DNA from: Polyporus tsugae
Taxonomy: Eukaryota; Basidiomycota; Agaricomycetes; Polyporales; Polyporaceae
Direction of reading: 5' to 3'
DNA length: 64,000 bases
NCBI GenBank assembly: GCA_024305745.1
Contig: JAHRBS010000010.1
Coordinates: 627,501 to 691,500, forward strand
The translations under genes were made by a program, and so were the position numbers. Each line of letters starts with the position of its first letter. Positions within the stretch are counted from its first letter, which is position 1. Shown here piece after piece: positions 62,314 to 64,000 of the stretch. The notes under the pieces are model-generated. The model saw only the letters and a program-made list of their open reading frames with translations, was not told the DNA's origin and made no database searches.

Positions 62314-63002
62314 CAGCCGGGATCTGTTTGCACTAGAGACTGAAGGGGTATAGAATTGACTGGTTGTTTAGGATGGACAAGTGGTAGAAGGAATTTGATG
62401 AATTGAAGTATTTTCAAGAGCTATCCAGAATAGTTCTTAAGAGGCATGAGAGTGGGTGCAAAGAGCCTGGTGCAATAATTAATGGGCAATAGACATTTTG
62501 TGTTCCTTCAATTAAAACCTGCATATACAATGTATATTCATATGTTGTGTCCCTTTATCTTCCTGCACAAGCTCTCTGTATTTTTTACATAGTGTATTGG
62601 CCTTTTGTGGTGATAGAGCTGATAAACTATGATTTGCACCTGAAGATATTTCTTTGTTCTCTTATGACAAGGAGATAAGAGAGGGGAATTTATTATATGT
62701 ACCCTTTCTCTTACTGTTCTAAAGTTCCAGCTGATGCTGTTTTATCCTTGCATTTTACAAGTTGTGCATGTCCTCATAATGTCCTCACCCTAGCTTTATA
62801 TATAATATATAAGACATGTGTTCTTGCATCTATAGTCTAAAAAAACTTGCCTAATATATAACATTATATGAGCACTTAATCTAGTCTCATGTTCATTTTA
62901 GCATTCACCACACTCTATTTTAGAAGAGCATCTGCACATCTAAGAATATGCATGATGTAAATCACATTCATAAAGGATACATATTGGAGATGAATAAAAC
63001 TA
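62314..63002. other. AT-rich intergenic region
   Basis: About 690 bp with no coding signal. It separates the plus-strand unknown gene from the convergent gene at the window end. Confidence 0.5.
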
Positions 63003-64000
63003 TTAAGGCTGATAGTAAGCACCAAAAGCTGTGTCCTTTCCCCAATAAAGTGGCTTGTCCTTCAAAAGACGTAGAGATGTTTGAGGAAAGAACATTACAG
63101 TAGAAATGCGACCTGCAGTCAAACCCTCATCCAAGGTCTGAGGGCCTTCTGGTATTTTCCACTCTGAGACACAATGTGGTAGTGCTCCTGAAAAGCTGAT
63201 GAGCACATCTCCTGGAGCATATCTGAAAAAAGAAATATTAGTCTTAGACTTGAAGTAAACAAGTACAACATAAACCTAAAGTGTGCTTGAAGTGTAGGAA
63301 TCTCCATATGTCCTCCTTCAAAGCATCCCATGGGAAAGGTTACTGTTGGACCACCATCTTTTATATCAAAATGGATCTGGACATCCAACTTATAGACAAT
63401 AGCACGTTCAATCCATGGTCCAGGATCTTCAGTGTACCAGACTCCAGCATCAAAAGCTGCACGGTATTCCTTGTAATGCTCTAGAAAAGCATGCTTGAAG
63501 AGTTGGGCTAGAAAAATGGCAAGTGGACATGTGGCCTGGAAGTACTTGTGGATGGCTGCTGCTGCAATGCTACCATGGACCATATCTGCTGAGATGTTTA
63601 AAGGCTATTGACTAGTGAGTAGAATTTTAATATAGCTAAGGTGGACAGCTTACACCATTTTCATGACCTTGTTGTGTCCAAGCATGAACAAGATGATGGA
63701 CACCAATACGCTCCATGAAGTCACCGCGGCATATAACATATGTGTCAATGATGCCACGGTCAGCATCATGGCGGATGTCTCGAGTAGGAACATAGGGCCG
63801 CAGCTGACTGGAGAGCCACTGAATGTCCTTCCAGTAGTTTTTGAGACAGGTGCTCTGTTTAAAGTAGTTAGCCAAAGCAATATATATATCAGAACATTGA
63901 CTAAAACAATATACCGAGATGCCATCATGATAAATCTTATCACCTCGCTCTTGAGCCATAATAAGATCCTTCTCAGTGCGTCCTGCATATTGGGCACTTA
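63003..64000 (-). CDS. Partial gene with 2OG-Fe(II) oxygenase-like C-terminal fold
   Basis: Minus-strand gene continuing past the window end. Exons seen: from beyond 64000 to 63915, then 63854-63656, 63588-63276 and 63222-63003 (stop TAA). All joins are GT-AG and in frame. The C-terminal part has the double-stranded beta-helix pattern of Fe(II)/2-oxoglutarate oxygenases: HFD (HxD, 63373-63365), CFEGGHMEIPTL, YAPGDVLISFSGALPHCVSEW with a distal His (63176-63174), and AGRISTVMFFP with a candidate 2OG-binding Arg. The upstream part (MAQERGDKIYHDGIS, KNYWKDIQWLSSQLRP, CRGDFMERIGVHHLVHAW) matches no domain I know. The fold call is pattern-based; a TET/JBP-type or prolyl-hydroxylase-type enzyme are both possible. 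Confidence 0.45.

Overview
The window is nuclear DNA of a filamentous basidiomycete, most likely an Agaricomycete. The evidence is dense genes with many 50-70 bp GT-AG introns, a 375-codon actin gene with eight exons, pyrimidine-rich core promoters and the repertoire of transposon families. Wood-decay Polyporales would fit, but the order cannot be settled from the sequence.

Positions 1 to about 30,830 form a GC-rich, gene-dense core. In order: a membrane-anchored GH5 exo-beta-1,3-glucanase (-), uracil phosphoribosyltransferase FUR1 (+), the 18S rRNA pseudouridine methyltransferase EMG1/NEP1 (+), the lipid-transfer protein SEC14 (+), actin (-), proteasome subunit RPN10 (+), complex I subunit NDUFB7/B18 (+), the copper chaperone SCO1 (-), the KEOPS subunit CGI121 (-), a transmembrane protein disulfide isomerase (+), a large mitochondrial-type PPR protein (-) and the ribosome-biogenesis giant URB1 (+). 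The spliced models listed here all close in frame. Several genes sit in divergent pairs with short shared promoters: actin/RPN10, CGI121/PDI and PPR/URB1. The genes share housekeeping themes (ribosome assembly, mitochondrial respiratory assembly, secretion, cell wall) rather than one pathway.

From about 30.8 kb to the end the character changes to a gene-poor, increasingly AT-rich transposon compartment. It holds a decayed hAT element (33-36 kb) and a three-level nest at 36.0-49.8 kb. In the nest, a Copia-type LTR is interrupted by a Ty3/Gypsy chromovirus on the minus strand (element A), which is itself interrupted in pol by a second chromovirus on the plus strand (element B, perfect 5-bp target duplication AGGTC). 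After it come a broken Tc1/mariner transposase, a Helitron-associated fragment, an AT-rich stretch with tandem repeats, a truncated Copia element (54.65-58.51 kb) whose LTR cuts off the end of a small multi-exon gene, and two multi-exon genes of unknown family. The last one runs off the window end and carries an HxD...H...R pattern of a 2OG-Fe(II) oxygenase fold.

The most interesting signals are in the retroelements. Both chromoviruses carry, two bases after the 5' LTR, a 10-11 nt sequence that is the exact reverse complement of the predicted mRNA 5' end about 30-36 nt after the TATA box. This is the signature of Tf1-like self-primed reverse transcription. Element A also has an extra 238-codon ORF between pol and its 3' LTR, and most nonsense codons in both elements are TGA where CGA (Arg) would be expected.
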